Shown: one piece after another, positions 8,019 to 17,823 of the stretch
How the letters are laid out: every line of letters starts with the position of its first letter
How positions within the stretch are numbered: the stretch's first letter is position 1
Assembly (NCBI GenBank): GCA_018825785.1
Contig: JAHKAY010000055.1
Span: forward strand, 1-34,362
DNA length: 34,362 nt
Origin: Chloroflexota bacterium
GTDB taxonomy: Bacteria; Chloroflexota; Dehalococcoidia; JACVQG01; JAHKAY01
Direction of reading: 5' to 3'
Made by a program: the position numbers and the translations under genes
Notes under the pieces: model-generated
The model's database searches: none
Seen by the model: the letters and a program-made list of their open reading frames with translations, nothing else
Told to the model about the DNA's origin: nothing

Positions 8019-9437
8019 CTACAGCCCCGCCAGCCTTTTCCCTCCCTTTAGGAGCTCCTCTACCTGCTGAGGGGACAGGCCCTCGGCATAGATGCGCAGC
8101 AGGGGCTCGGTGCGGGAGAAACGCACAAGGAGCCAGGAGCCGTCGGCCATGATGAAGCGGAGGCCGTCCACCGTATCCCGGGAGACTACCTTCTGACTGG
8201 CCAGGAGCTTGGGGGCGGCCTCCTGGACGGACTTCTCAATCTCAGAGGCCCTTTCCGGGGGATAGGTCAGGTCCAGGCGCTGGAAGCAGTGGGTCCCCAC
8301 CTTTTCAAAGAGGTAGTCCACTAGCTGGGAGGGGGTCTTGCCCGTTTTCCGCATCAGGTCCAGGAAGAAGAGCGCGCCCAGGATGCCGTCCCTCTCCAGG
8401 GCATGGCCCCGGAAGCCGTAGCCGCCGCTTTCCTCCCCCCCCAGGAGGGCCTCTTCCCTCACCATCATGGGGGCCACATATTGGAAGCCTATCGGGGTCT
8501 CAAATACAGGCACGCCAAAGAGCTCCCCCAGGCGGAAGAGCATGCGGCTGGAGGTGACCGTCTTTATGATAGCCCCCCTCTCCCCCCTCATCTCTAGGAG
8601 ATAGAGGGCCAGGAGGGTAAAGACCTGGGCCTGGCTGATGAAGTTGCCCTTTTCATCCACCACCCCCATCCGGTCAGCGTCCCCATCGTTAGCCAGGCCC
8701 ACCTGGGCCCCTTCTTGCCTTACTACCTGGGAAAGCTCCCCCAGGTTTTCCGCGATGGGTTCGGGGCGGAGGCCGGGGAAGAGGGGGTTTCGCTCCCCGT
8801 GGAGCTCCAGGACCCGGGTCCGGCCCCCCTCCAGGAGGGCCTTCAGGTATCCCGCCCCGGCCCCATACATAGAGTCCACCACCACTTTGAGCCCGGCCCC
8901 TTTGAGTTCCTCCACCGGGACCAGGCGGCGGACCTGCTCCATATAGGCGGGCAGGGGGTCCAGGTCCTGCACCATGCCCTCCTTCCTGGCCAGGAGGAGG
9001 GGCAGGCTCCTGGTCTTGCCCTCCACGAGGGTCCTCTGGATGTGTCTTTCAATCTTGTCCAGCACCTCCGAGGGGGCGCTGGCCCCATCGGAGGTGCGGT
9101 ATTTGAAGCCGTTGTATTTGTAGGGGTTGTGGCTGGCGGTGATGATTACCGCCCCGGCGGCATGCTTGAGGCCCACGGCGAAGCTGATGACGGGGGTGGG
9201 GGTGGGGCGGGGGGTGAGATAGACCAGGATGCCGTTCCCCGCCAGGACCTCAGCGGTGGCCTGGGCAAAGTCCTCCGAGGCAAAGCGCGTGTCATAGCCC
9301 ACCACCACTCCCTTATCCACCAGGCCCGATTCTCTAACATGAAGGGCCACACCCTGGGCACAGGCCCGCACATTATCAAAAGTGAAGTCCTGCCCTATGA
9401 TGGCCCGCCAGCCATCGGTGCCAAATCTTATGGGCAT
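8019..9437 (-). CDS. Phosphoglucomutase/phosphomannomutase family protein
   Basis: This alpha-D-phosphohexomutase moves phosphate between C6 and C1 of glucose or mannose. It has 472 residues and the four family signatures: the phosphoserine loop TASHNPYKYNGFKY (about residue 120), the metal site DGDADRMG, the sugar-specificity loop GGEESGGYG, and the phosphate-binding loop FSRTEPLLRIYAE. In the last one an Arg replaces the more usual SGTEP glycine. Whether glucose or mannose is preferred cannot be told from sequence. It lies 4 bases after metK and touches the isomerase gene, giving a two-step route from hexose 6-phosphate to hexose 1-phosphate. Confidence 0.92.
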   Translation of the reverse strand: MPIRFGTDGWRAIIGQDFTFDNVRACAQGVALHVRESGLVDKGVVVGYDTRFASEDFAQATAEVLAGNGILVYLTPRPTPTPVISFAVGLKHAAGAVIITASHNPYKYNGFKYRTSDGASAPSEVLDKIERHIQRTLVEGKTRSLPLLLARKEGMVQDLDPLPAYMEQVRRLVPVEELKGAGLKVVVDSMYGAGAGYLKALLEGGRTRVLELHGERNPLFPGLRPEPIAENLGELSQVVRQEGAQVGLANDGDADRMGVVDEKGNFISQAQVFTLLALYLLEMRGERGAIIKTVTSSRMLFRLGELFGVPVFETPIGFQYVAPMMVREEALLGGEESGGYGFRGHALERDGILGALFFLDLMRKTGKTPSQLVDYLFEKVGTHCFQRLDLTYPPERASEIEKSVQEAAPKLLASQKVVSRDTVDGLRFIMADGSWLLVRFSRTEPLLRIYAEGLSPQQVEELLKGGKRLAGL

Positions 9438-9441
9438 CAGC

Positions 9442-10656
9442 TCAGGAAACGGCCCCCTTTATGCCGGCTTCTTCGCGGAGGATGGCTGCCTTGTCCGTCT
9501 TTTCCCAGGGGAAGTCCCCATCCTCCCGGCCAAAGTGGCCATAGACCGCCGTGGGCCGGTAGATGGGCCGTCTCAGCCTCAGGGTCCGGATGATGCCCTC
9601 GGGGCGGAGCTCAAAGTGCCTCTTGATAAGCTCCGAGATAACCTCATCGGGGACCTTCCCCGTGCCGAAGGTCTCTATGGAGATGGAGACAGGGTGGGCT
9701 ACCCCCAGGACATAGGCCAGCTGGAGCTCCAGGCGCTCCGTCAGCCCCGCCGCCACCACATTCTTGGCGACATACCGGGCCACATAGGCGCCCGAGCGGT
9801 CCACCTTGGTGGGGTCTTTCCCCGAGAAGCACCCCCCGCCGATGCGGGCGAAGCCGCCGTAGGAGTCCACCATGAGCTTTCGCCCGGTCACCCCGGTATC
9901 GGCCACCGGGCCCCCGACGACGAACTTGCCCCCGGCGTTCACCAGGAAGCGGGTGCGGTCCAGGAGGTGGGGGGGGGCCACCGGCTTTATCACCGCCTCT
10001 ATGACGTCGCTCCGTAGCTTCTCCAGGTCCACATCGGGGTCATGGTTGGCGGCGATGACTACCGCTTCCACCCTCTTCGGCTTTCCCCGGGAGTATTCCA
10101 CCGTCACCTGGGACTTGCCGTCGGGGCGGAGGTAGGGCAGGGCTCCCTCCCTCCTTACCTGGGCCAGGCGTCGGGCCAGCCGATGGGCCAGGGAGATGGG
10201 CAGGGGCATAAGCTCGGGGGTCTCAGTGCAGGCATAGCCTGTCATCATCCCCTGGTCCCCCGCCCCTGTCCCCTCCAGGTCATCCGCCTTGCCCCCCTGG
10301 GCTTCCATGGAGCGGCTGACGGCGTGGTTGATGTCTGGGGACTGAGGCTGGATGGAGACCATGGTGCCCACGCTCTGGTAGTCAAAGCCCAGCTCCGGGC
10401 GGGTGTAGCCGGCATCCTTCAGCACCCCCCGGATGATGTCCGGTATTTCTATATAGCAGTCGGTGGTTATCTCCCCCATGACTATGACCAGGCCCCGGGT
10501 CACCGCTGTCTCACAGGCCACCCGTCCTGAGGGGTCCTGGGCCAGGACAGCGTCCAGAACGGCATCCGCTACCTGGTCGCAGAGCTTGTCGGGGTGGCCC
10601 TCGGCGACGGACTCCGAGGTGAAGAGGTAGCTGGGAGAGGTGAGAAAGGTATTCAT
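9442..10656 (-). CDS. metK: S-adenosylmethionine synthetase
   Basis: MetK makes SAM from methionine and ATP. It has 404 residues. Family motifs are [22 protein letters not shown] (ATP and metal site near the N-terminus), the central [12 protein letters not shown] hexapeptide region, and the P-loop-like [16 protein letters not shown], in which Cys replaces the more usual Ala. The ATG has a clear GGAGG ribosome binding site. It lies 8 bases after ahcY and before the sugar-phosphate genes. I see no SAM riboswitch upstream. Confidence 0.97.
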   Translation of the reverse strand: MNTFLTSPSYLFTSESVAEGHPDKLCDQVADAVLDAVLAQDPSGRVACETAVTRGLVIVMGEITTDCYIEIPDIIRGVLKDAGYTRPELGFDYQSVGTMVSIQPQSPDINHAVSRSMEAQGGKADDLEGTGAGDQGMMTGYACTETPELMPLPISLAHRLARRLAQVRREGALPYLRPDGKSQVTVEYSRGKPKRVEAVVIAANHDPDVDLEKLRSDVIEAVIKPVAPPHLLDRTRFLVNAGGKFVVGGPVADTGVTGRKLMVDSYGGFARIGGGCFSGKDPTKVDRSGAYVARYVAKNVVAAGLTERLELQLAYVLGVAHPVSISIETFGTGKVPDEVISELIKRHFELRPEGIIRTLRLRRPIYRPTAVYGHFGREDGDFPWEKTDKAAILREEAGIKGAVS

Positions 10657-10664
10657 GTTGCCTC

Positions 10665-13481
<2,817 letters not shown>

Positions 13482-13489
<8 letters not shown>

Positions 13490-14003
13490 GGCCGGCCTTC
13501 TTCTCCTGGCAGCGGGGGCAGAAGGCCCGGCCCTTTCTATCGGTGTCCTCCAGGGAGTTGGAGAAGGTCATAACACAGCCGGGGTCGGGGCAGTGCCCCA
13601 GGGTGAGGAGGTGGCCTATCTCGTGGACGGCCTCTCTGACGGCCCTCTCCAGGAGGAGGTTCTTGTCAGGGGGCTGGCCGTGGTATTCGGGCCGCAGGCG
13701 GGTGAGGGAGATGACCGCCGTCTGAATCCCCGGCGCCGCCAGGCCGAAGACAAAGTCCAGCCCGGGGCTGTAGATGTCCACATCCGCCACCCCCAGCAGC
13801 CTCTCCCCCTGCCGGGGCAGCCGGGCGAGGGCATAGAGGAACTCCGAGGCCTGGTGCTGCCCCCGCTTGGGGTTGTACGCTGACGGGGGAAGGGGCATGC
13901 TGTTCCCTAGTTCGGCCCCCTCCACAAAAACCTCCGCCAGGGCCTCCCTGAGCCCGGAGAGGACATGGTCCTCTATCTCGCCCACCGGGACCAGGCGTAT
14001 CAT
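13482..14003 (-). CDS. amzA: Archaemetzincin-type zinc protease
   Basis: The protein has 173 residues and the full archaemetzincin signature. The catalytic helix HEIGHLLTLGH holds zinc ligands H127, H131 and H137 and the general base E128. It is followed at once by C138 and C143, then M145 (Met-turn) and the C162-x2-C165 pair, which in known structures form a second, structural zinc site. No signal peptide is seen, so it is probably cytoplasmic. Its natural substrate is unknown in any organism. The ATG overlaps the stop of the THEP1-like gene (ATGA), and it overlaps the kinase fusion, so it is part of the operon. Confidence 0.92.
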
Positions 14004-14524
14004 GCCGTTTGCAGCCAGGCCCTGACCTCCTGGAGGCAGGCCTGGAAGTTGGAGCGGGTAAGCAAGAGGACCCGCACCTGGGGCAGGGCTTTTATGCGGT
14101 CGGCGACGGGGTGGGGTGCCAGCATGATGGTCCCCAGGACCCTGCCCATCTCCAGGGCCCGGGCCACCGCCTCCTGGAAGGCGGTGGAGAAGAGCTCCAT
14201 CTTGCCTATCTCATCCACCACCACCAGCCTTTTCTCCTCTAGCGCTTTCCTGAGGGCTTTCACCCCCACCCTTTCCAGGGCGGCCACATCCACCCCATAT
14301 TTGCCCACCCGGAAGGGACCGGGGAAGTCCACATGGGCCAGGACTGCCGTTTCCCCCTCCAGGGTCACCAGGCGGAAGCCCTGCCTTACCCCCCCGGCCC
14401 GGATTTCCTCGGTATAGAACCCCCCTGCCCCGCCGGAGTAAGAGGCCAGGGCCTCCTTGATGAGGGTTGTCTTGCCCGAGCCGGGGCCCCCTGTGAGGAG
14501 GCAGGCGGTCTTGGCAGAGCCTAT
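14000..14524 (-). CDS. THEP1-like nucleoside-triphosphatase, start codon unclear
   Basis: THEP1-family P-loop NTPases hydrolyse nucleotides; their cell role is not settled. Visible are the Walker A region LLTGGPGSGKTTLI near 14495-14460, GGFYTEEIRAGGVRQGF, and Walker B RLVVVDEIGKMEL, ending at the TGA at 14000-14002. The frame has no ATG, GTG, TTG or CTG between the upstream in-frame stop (14624-14626) and Walker A. A start at the GTG of 14368 would delete Walker A. The best-placed codon is an ATA at 14522-14524, overlapping the TAG stop of the small upstream gene. A -1 frameshift out of that gene is the alternative. Family identity is firm and the start is not. Confidence 0.75.
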   Translation of the reverse strand: MGSAKTACLLTGGPGSGKTTLIKEALASYSGGAGGFYTEEIRAGGVRQGFRLVTLEGETAVLAHVDFPGPFRVGKYGVDVAALERVGVKALRKALEEKRLVVVDEIGKMELFSTAFQEAVARALEMGRVLGTIMLAPHPVADRIKALPQVRVLLLTRSNFQACLQEVRAWLQTA

Positions 14525-14610
14525 GCCTTCCGCTCTACCTTCTTTCTCTCCGCGTATTTCTTCGCTTTGACCCGATGTTTGGCTATGGCTACCCTTTTTC
14601 TTTTGTTCAT
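14521..14610 (-). CDS. Small, very basic protein (29 residues), function unknown
   Basis: The product begins MNKRKRVAIAKHRVKAKK and is more than 40% Lys, Arg and His. The ATG at 14610 has a good ribosome binding site (AGGGGAGA) 2-3 bases upstream. Tiny basic proteins of this kind are often ribosomal or RNA-binding, but I do not recognise a named family. It is the first gene of the minus-strand run that continues into the THEP1-like NTPase. Its stop codon overlaps the only plausible initiation site of that NTPase. Codons further upstream in the same frame run through an intergenic repeat and are not part of it. Confidence 0.6.
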   Translation of the reverse strand: MNKRKRVAIAKHRVKAKKYAERKKVERKA

Positions 14611-14667
14611 CTTCTCCCCTGAGCTATTACTTAGGCTGTAAGAGTTCCCGTCATAGGGGGGCAAGGA

Positions 14668-14731
14668 GAGACCCTTCGCTCCGCTCAGGGTGACAAGTAG
14701 CTCTGTCATTCTGAGCGTAGCGAAGAATCTC
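14668..14731. repeat. Two inverted copies of a 28-bp intergenic repeat
   Basis: Copy A (14668-14695) begins GAGACCCTTCGCTCCGCTCA. Copy B (14704-14731) is the inverse complement with four differences, separated from A by eight bases. The RNA could fold as a long imperfect hairpin in either direction. It lies between the 3' end of the MetE-like gene and the small basic gene. A third copy lies at 20198-20225. Very similar sequences are scattered between genes in many environmental bacterial genomes. No transposase or target-site duplication is visible. Confidence 0.85.
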
Positions 14732-14760
14732 GCTTTGCTGATTTCCGCAACCAAGCGCCA

Positions 14761-15786
14761 TTATAGTCTCTTTCTCATCTCCTGGGAGAGCTGGGAGAGG
14801 AGCTCCAGGGCCCTCAGGGAGGCTTCAGGGGAGAGGGGGGCCAGGCCGCAGGAGGGGGTGACCAGGCCCTGGGAGAGGAGCTGGCGGTGGGGGATGCCCT
14901 TCCGGGTGAAGGGGACCATGGCCTCCTCCAGCCGGTCCCGGAGGCTGGAAAGGGTCTCCCTGGCCAGGCTCTCTTCATCGTTGGGGATAATCCCCCAGGC
15001 GATGGCCCCGCCCTGGCCCAAGAAGGCCTTCACTTCATCGGGGTAGAGGGGGAGGGTGTGGGCATAGTTATAGGCATCAAAGCTGATAATCTGGGCGGAG
15101 GTGGAGAGGAGCACCGACCAGTCGGTGTTGCCGCAGCAGTGGACCCCCTTCACCCCCTGGATGCCCCCCAGGACTGTCTCCAGAAGGGACGTGGCCTGCT
15201 CCCGGTTTAGGGCGAAGTGGGCCGAGCCAAAGGCGCTCATATAAGGCTCGTCCACGAAGATGATAGTGGGGTAGCCCAGGGAGGCCAGCTTCTTTTCCTG
15301 CCGGGCGGCTTTCAGCCGGAGGTGCTTGGCCAGGGCGTCGGAGAAGATATCGTGGTAGAGGATGGGCTTCCTGTCCTGGTCGGTGATGGAGAGGCCACAG
15401 CTTATGGGCCCGGTTATCTGCCCCTTGACCGCCCTGGGGTTGCCCAGCCGGGAGGCGAGGAAGGCATGGAAGCCCGCCGCCCTTTCCCGGCTTGTAGCGT
15501 AGCTGTCCACGGCCATGGCCTCGTAGTCATCCTGGAGCTGCCTTAAAGGCTGGTCCACATCCCTGTTTGTGTCTATGAATATCCGCTCGCCCTCTTCTAT
15601 CGCCCCGGGCAGGCCCTCCCCGAACTGGAGATACATGCCCTCGTAGAAGGAGCGCTTGGGGAGCTGGGGCCAGGCGGGGAGGTGGGGCAGGAACCTGAGG
15701 ACCGCCTGGCAGGCGGCTTCGGGGTCGGCATGGGGCATACTGCCTATGGCCGTGGCCAGGAAGCCCGCCTCCACTTTCGCCATCAT
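14761..15786 (-). CDS. MetE-like (cobalamin-independent methionine synthase C-terminal domain) protein
   Basis: This 341-residue single-domain protein belongs to the UROD/MetE barrel superfamily. It starts MMAKVEAGFLATAIGSMPH. A HCCGNTDWS segment and a later VTPSCGL match the positions where MetE-type proteins bind zinc and the homocysteine thiol. It lacks the MetE N-terminal domain, as in archaeal core methionine synthases that take the methyl group from a corrinoid protein rather than folate. The ATG at 15786 overlaps the stop of the MTA phosphorylase (ATGA); the next codon is also ATG. Context beside mtnA, mtnP, ahcY and metK supports a role in methionine or methylthio metabolism. Methyl donor and exact reaction are unknown. 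Confidence 0.8.
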   Translation of the reverse strand: MMAKVEAGFLATAIGSMPHADPEAACQAVLRFLPHLPAWPQLPKRSFYEGMYLQFGEGLPGAIEEGERIFIDTNRDVDQPLRQLQDDYEAMAVDSYATSRERAAGFHAFLASRLGNPRAVKGQITGPISCGLSITDQDRKPILYHDIFSDALAKHLRLKAARQEKKLASLGYPTIIFVDEPYMSAFGSAHFALNREQATSLLETVLGGIQGVKGVHCCGNTDWSVLLSTSAQIISFDAYNYAHTLPLYPDEVKAFLGQGGAIAWGIIPNDEESLARETLSSLRDRLEEAMVPFTRKGIPHRQLLSQGLVTPSCGLAPLSPEASLRALELLSQLSQEMRKRL

Positions 15787-16658
15787 CCCTCCGGCGGCAG
15801 GTATTTCCCTATCAGGAGGGCCAGTTCCTGCCTTTTCTGGGCCGGGATAAGCCTGGGGTCGGTGATAATGGCGTCTTTGAGGGTGGTGGGGCAGGGGCAG
15901 TCCCTCTCCCTGGGGATGGCCCCTATTAGTTTCCTCAGGACCGTCTTTGCCCTTTCCACATTCTTCTGGAGGTTGGAGATAACCATCTCTATGCTGACCG
16001 AGGCGTGCTCCTGGTGCCAGCAGTCGTAGTCGGTCACCGAGGCCAGGGTAGCGTAGCAAATCTCCGCCTCCCGGGCCAGCTTGGCCTCGGGCAGGGCGGT
16101 CATGCCGATGATATCGGCCCCCCAGGAGCGGTAGAGGAGGGACTCGGCCCTGGTGGAGAAGAGGGGTCCCTCTATGACCACCAGGGTCCCCCCCTTGTGC
16201 ACCCCCACCCCCTCCCCCTGGCAGGCCTTGTAGAGGGCCCGGGAGAGGGCCGGGCAGAAGGGGTCGGCAAAGGCCACATGGACCACCACCCCACCCCCGA
16301 AAAAGCTGCTCACCCGGCTCCGCGTGCGGTCAAGGAGCTGGTCGGGGATTACCAGGTCCAGGGGCTGGAGTGTCTCTTTAAGGCTGCCCACCGCCGAGAC
16401 CGATATAATCCTCTCCACCCCTAGGGACTTGAGGGCGTAGATATTGGCCCGCACCGGGATTTCCGTAGGGGAGATGCGGTGGCCCCGGCCGTGGCGGGGG
16501 AGGAAGGCCACCCTCTCCCCCTCCAGGGTGCCCAGGACGATGGCATCGCTGGGGTCGCCGAAGGGGGTCTTCACCCTGACTTCCTTCACGTCGCTCAGCC
16601 CCTCTATGTGGTAGAGGCCGCTGCCCCCGATGACCCCGAGCCTGGCCTCAGGCATCAT
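15783..16658 (-). CDS. mtnP: S-methyl-5'-thioadenosine phosphorylase
   Basis: The enzyme splits methylthioadenosine with phosphate to adenine and 5-methylthioribose 1-phosphate. It has 291 residues with the phosphate-binding GVIGGSGLY at the N-terminus, LPRHGRGHRISPTEIPVRAN, and SVSAVGSLKE. The family also includes purine nucleoside phosphorylases, but the gene directly follows and overlaps mtnA, whose substrate is the product of this reaction, so MTA is the likely substrate. The start may be either of two adjacent ATG codons (16658 or 16655) that overlap the mtnA 3' end. Confidence 0.92.
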   Translation of the reverse strand: MMPEARLGVIGGSGLYHIEGLSDVKEVRVKTPFGDPSDAIVLGTLEGERVAFLPRHGRGHRISPTEIPVRANIYALKSLGVERIISVSAVGSLKETLQPLDLVIPDQLLDRTRSRVSSFFGGGVVVHVAFADPFCPALSRALYKACQGEGVGVHKGGTLVVIEGPLFSTRAESLLYRSWGADIIGMTALPEAKLAREAEICYATLASVTDYDCWHQEHASVSIEMVISNLQKNVERAKTVLRKLIGAIPRERDCPCPTTLKDAIITDPRLIPAQKRQELALLIGKYLPPEG

Positions 16659-17709
16659 GGCCCGCCACGGCTTTCTTCAACCTCTCCTCGTAGGGCTCCT
16701 GGAGGACGCCCTTCTCGGTGATGATGGCGCTGATATAGTGGTGGGGGGTGACGTCAAAGGCGGGGTTGGCCGCCCGGGTGCCCCGGGGCGCTGTGGAGGC
16801 CCCGGCGAAGTGGGTCACCTCCCGGGGGTTCCTCTCCTCAATGGTGATTCCCTCCCCCGAGGCCAGGGAGAGGTCAACGGTGGAGGTGGGGACTACAATA
16901 TAGAAGGGGACCCCGTGCTCCATGGCCAGGACGGCCAGGGTATAGGTCCCTATCTTGTTGGCCGAATCCCCGTTGGCGGCTATCCGGTCCGCCCCCGTTA
17001 TCACTGCCTTGACCTCCCCTTTTTTCATGAAATAGCCCGCCATGGAATCGGTGATAAGGGTGAAGGGGATGCCCTCCTGCTTAAGCTCCCAGGCGGTAAG
17101 GCGGGCACCCTGGAGGAGGGGCCGGGTCTCGGAGACCAGGACCTGGATATGCTTCCCCTGCCGGTGGGCCACCTTTATTACCCCCAGGGCGGTGCCCACC
17201 CCCGCCGTGGCCAGGGACCCGCTGTTGCAGTGGGTGAGGACCAGGTCCCCGTCGGCCAGCAGCTCCGCCCCATATTGCCCCATCTTCTCCGACGCTTCCT
17301 CTTCTTCCCTTTCCAGGGAGAGGGCCTCCTCAAGAAGCCGGGCCTCTATCTCCCTGTGGCCGGTGCCCCCTGCCCAGGCCCGCCTCATCCGGTTGAGGGC
17401 CCGGGGGAGGTTGACGGCGGTGGGGCGGGTCTTCTCCAGGGCCCGGGCCACCTCTTCCAGCCCCTTCCTGAACTCCGGGAGGGAGGAGACCGGCAGGCCC
17501 CTTGCCCCCAGCACCACCCCGTAGGCGGCAGCGATGCCTATGAGGGGGGCGCCCCTCACCCTGAGGCCCCGGATGGCCTGGGCCACCCCTTCTGCATCCC
17601 TGAGCTCTCTATAGACCAGGCGGTGGGGGAGGTGGGCCTGGTCAAGGATGCGCAGCCTATCCCCCAGCCACTGGACTGCCCTGATGGACAAACCTACTTC
17701 GTCAGGCAT
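16648..17709 (-). CDS. mtnA: S-methyl-5-thioribose-1-phosphate isomerase
   Basis: The enzyme turns methylthioribose 1-phosphate into methylthioribulose 1-phosphate, the step after MtnP in the methionine salvage pathway. It has 353 residues. Family motifs are RGAPLIGIAAAYG (about residue 50), the catalytic-cysteine segment THCNSGSLATAGVGTALG, TGADRIAANGDSANKIGTY with the catalytic Asp, and PREVTHF near the end. It is first in the mtnA-mtnP-MetE-like set. No Shine-Dalgarno sequence is visible before the ATG. The later classical salvage genes (mtnB, mtnC, mtnD) are not in the window. Confidence 0.95.
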   Translation of the reverse strand: MPDEVGLSIRAVQWLGDRLRILDQAHLPHRLVYRELRDAEGVAQAIRGLRVRGAPLIGIAAAYGVVLGARGLPVSSLPEFRKGLEEVARALEKTRPTAVNLPRALNRMRRAWAGGTGHREIEARLLEEALSLEREEEEASEKMGQYGAELLADGDLVLTHCNSGSLATAGVGTALGVIKVAHRQGKHIQVLVSETRPLLQGARLTAWELKQEGIPFTLITDSMAGYFMKKGEVKAVITGADRIAANGDSANKIGTYTLAVLAMEHGVPFYIVVPTSTVDLSLASGEGITIEERNPREVTHFAGASTAPRGTRAANPAFDVTPHHYISAIITEKGVLQEPYEERLKKAVAGHDA

Positions 17710-17731
17710 TTTGCCTAAATACTACTACATC

Positions 17732-17753
17732 GGCCAGAAATTGGGAAATGGCC
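17732..17753. promoter_or_regulatory. Inverted repeat between mtnA and cooS
   Basis: GGCCA (17732-17736) and TGGCC (17749-17753) form an inverted repeat with a 12-base centre in the 114-bp divergent region. It lies about 12 bases before the cooS -35 element and 23 bases before the mtnA start, so it could be an operator for either gene. The arms are only 5 bp, so this may be chance. Confidence 0.25.
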
Positions 17754-17764
17754 CTCTTTTGTAT

Positions 17765-17794
17765 TTGACGGGAAAGGGGGGTGTCTGATAAAAT
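17765..17794 (+). promoter_or_regulatory. Sigma-70-type promoter of cooS
   Basis: The -35 TTGACG (17765-17770) and -10 TAAAAT (17789-17794) are separated by 18 bp in an unusually AT-rich stretch. Transcription would start near 17801, giving a leader of about 23 bases that carries the AAAGGAGGAG ribosome binding site (17811-17820). Confidence 0.7.
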
Positions 17795-17823
17795 ATATTG
17801 GTTTGTCATCAAAGGAGGAGATA

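Noticed and set aside
14611-14754. Upstream extension of the 29-residue basic gene
   Set aside because: It translates the 28-bp intergenic repeat and has no ribosome binding site; the internal ATG at 14610 has one.
15787-16059. Longer N-terminus for the MetE-like gene
   Set aside because: The extension is the out-of-frame complement of mtnP; the ATG at 15786 overlaps the mtnP stop in the usual ATGA manner.
17710-17823. SAM or other riboswitch controlling mtnA or cooS
   Set aside because: The region is only 114 bp, AT-rich and promoter-like, with just a 5-bp inverted repeat; no riboswitch core was recognised here or before metK.
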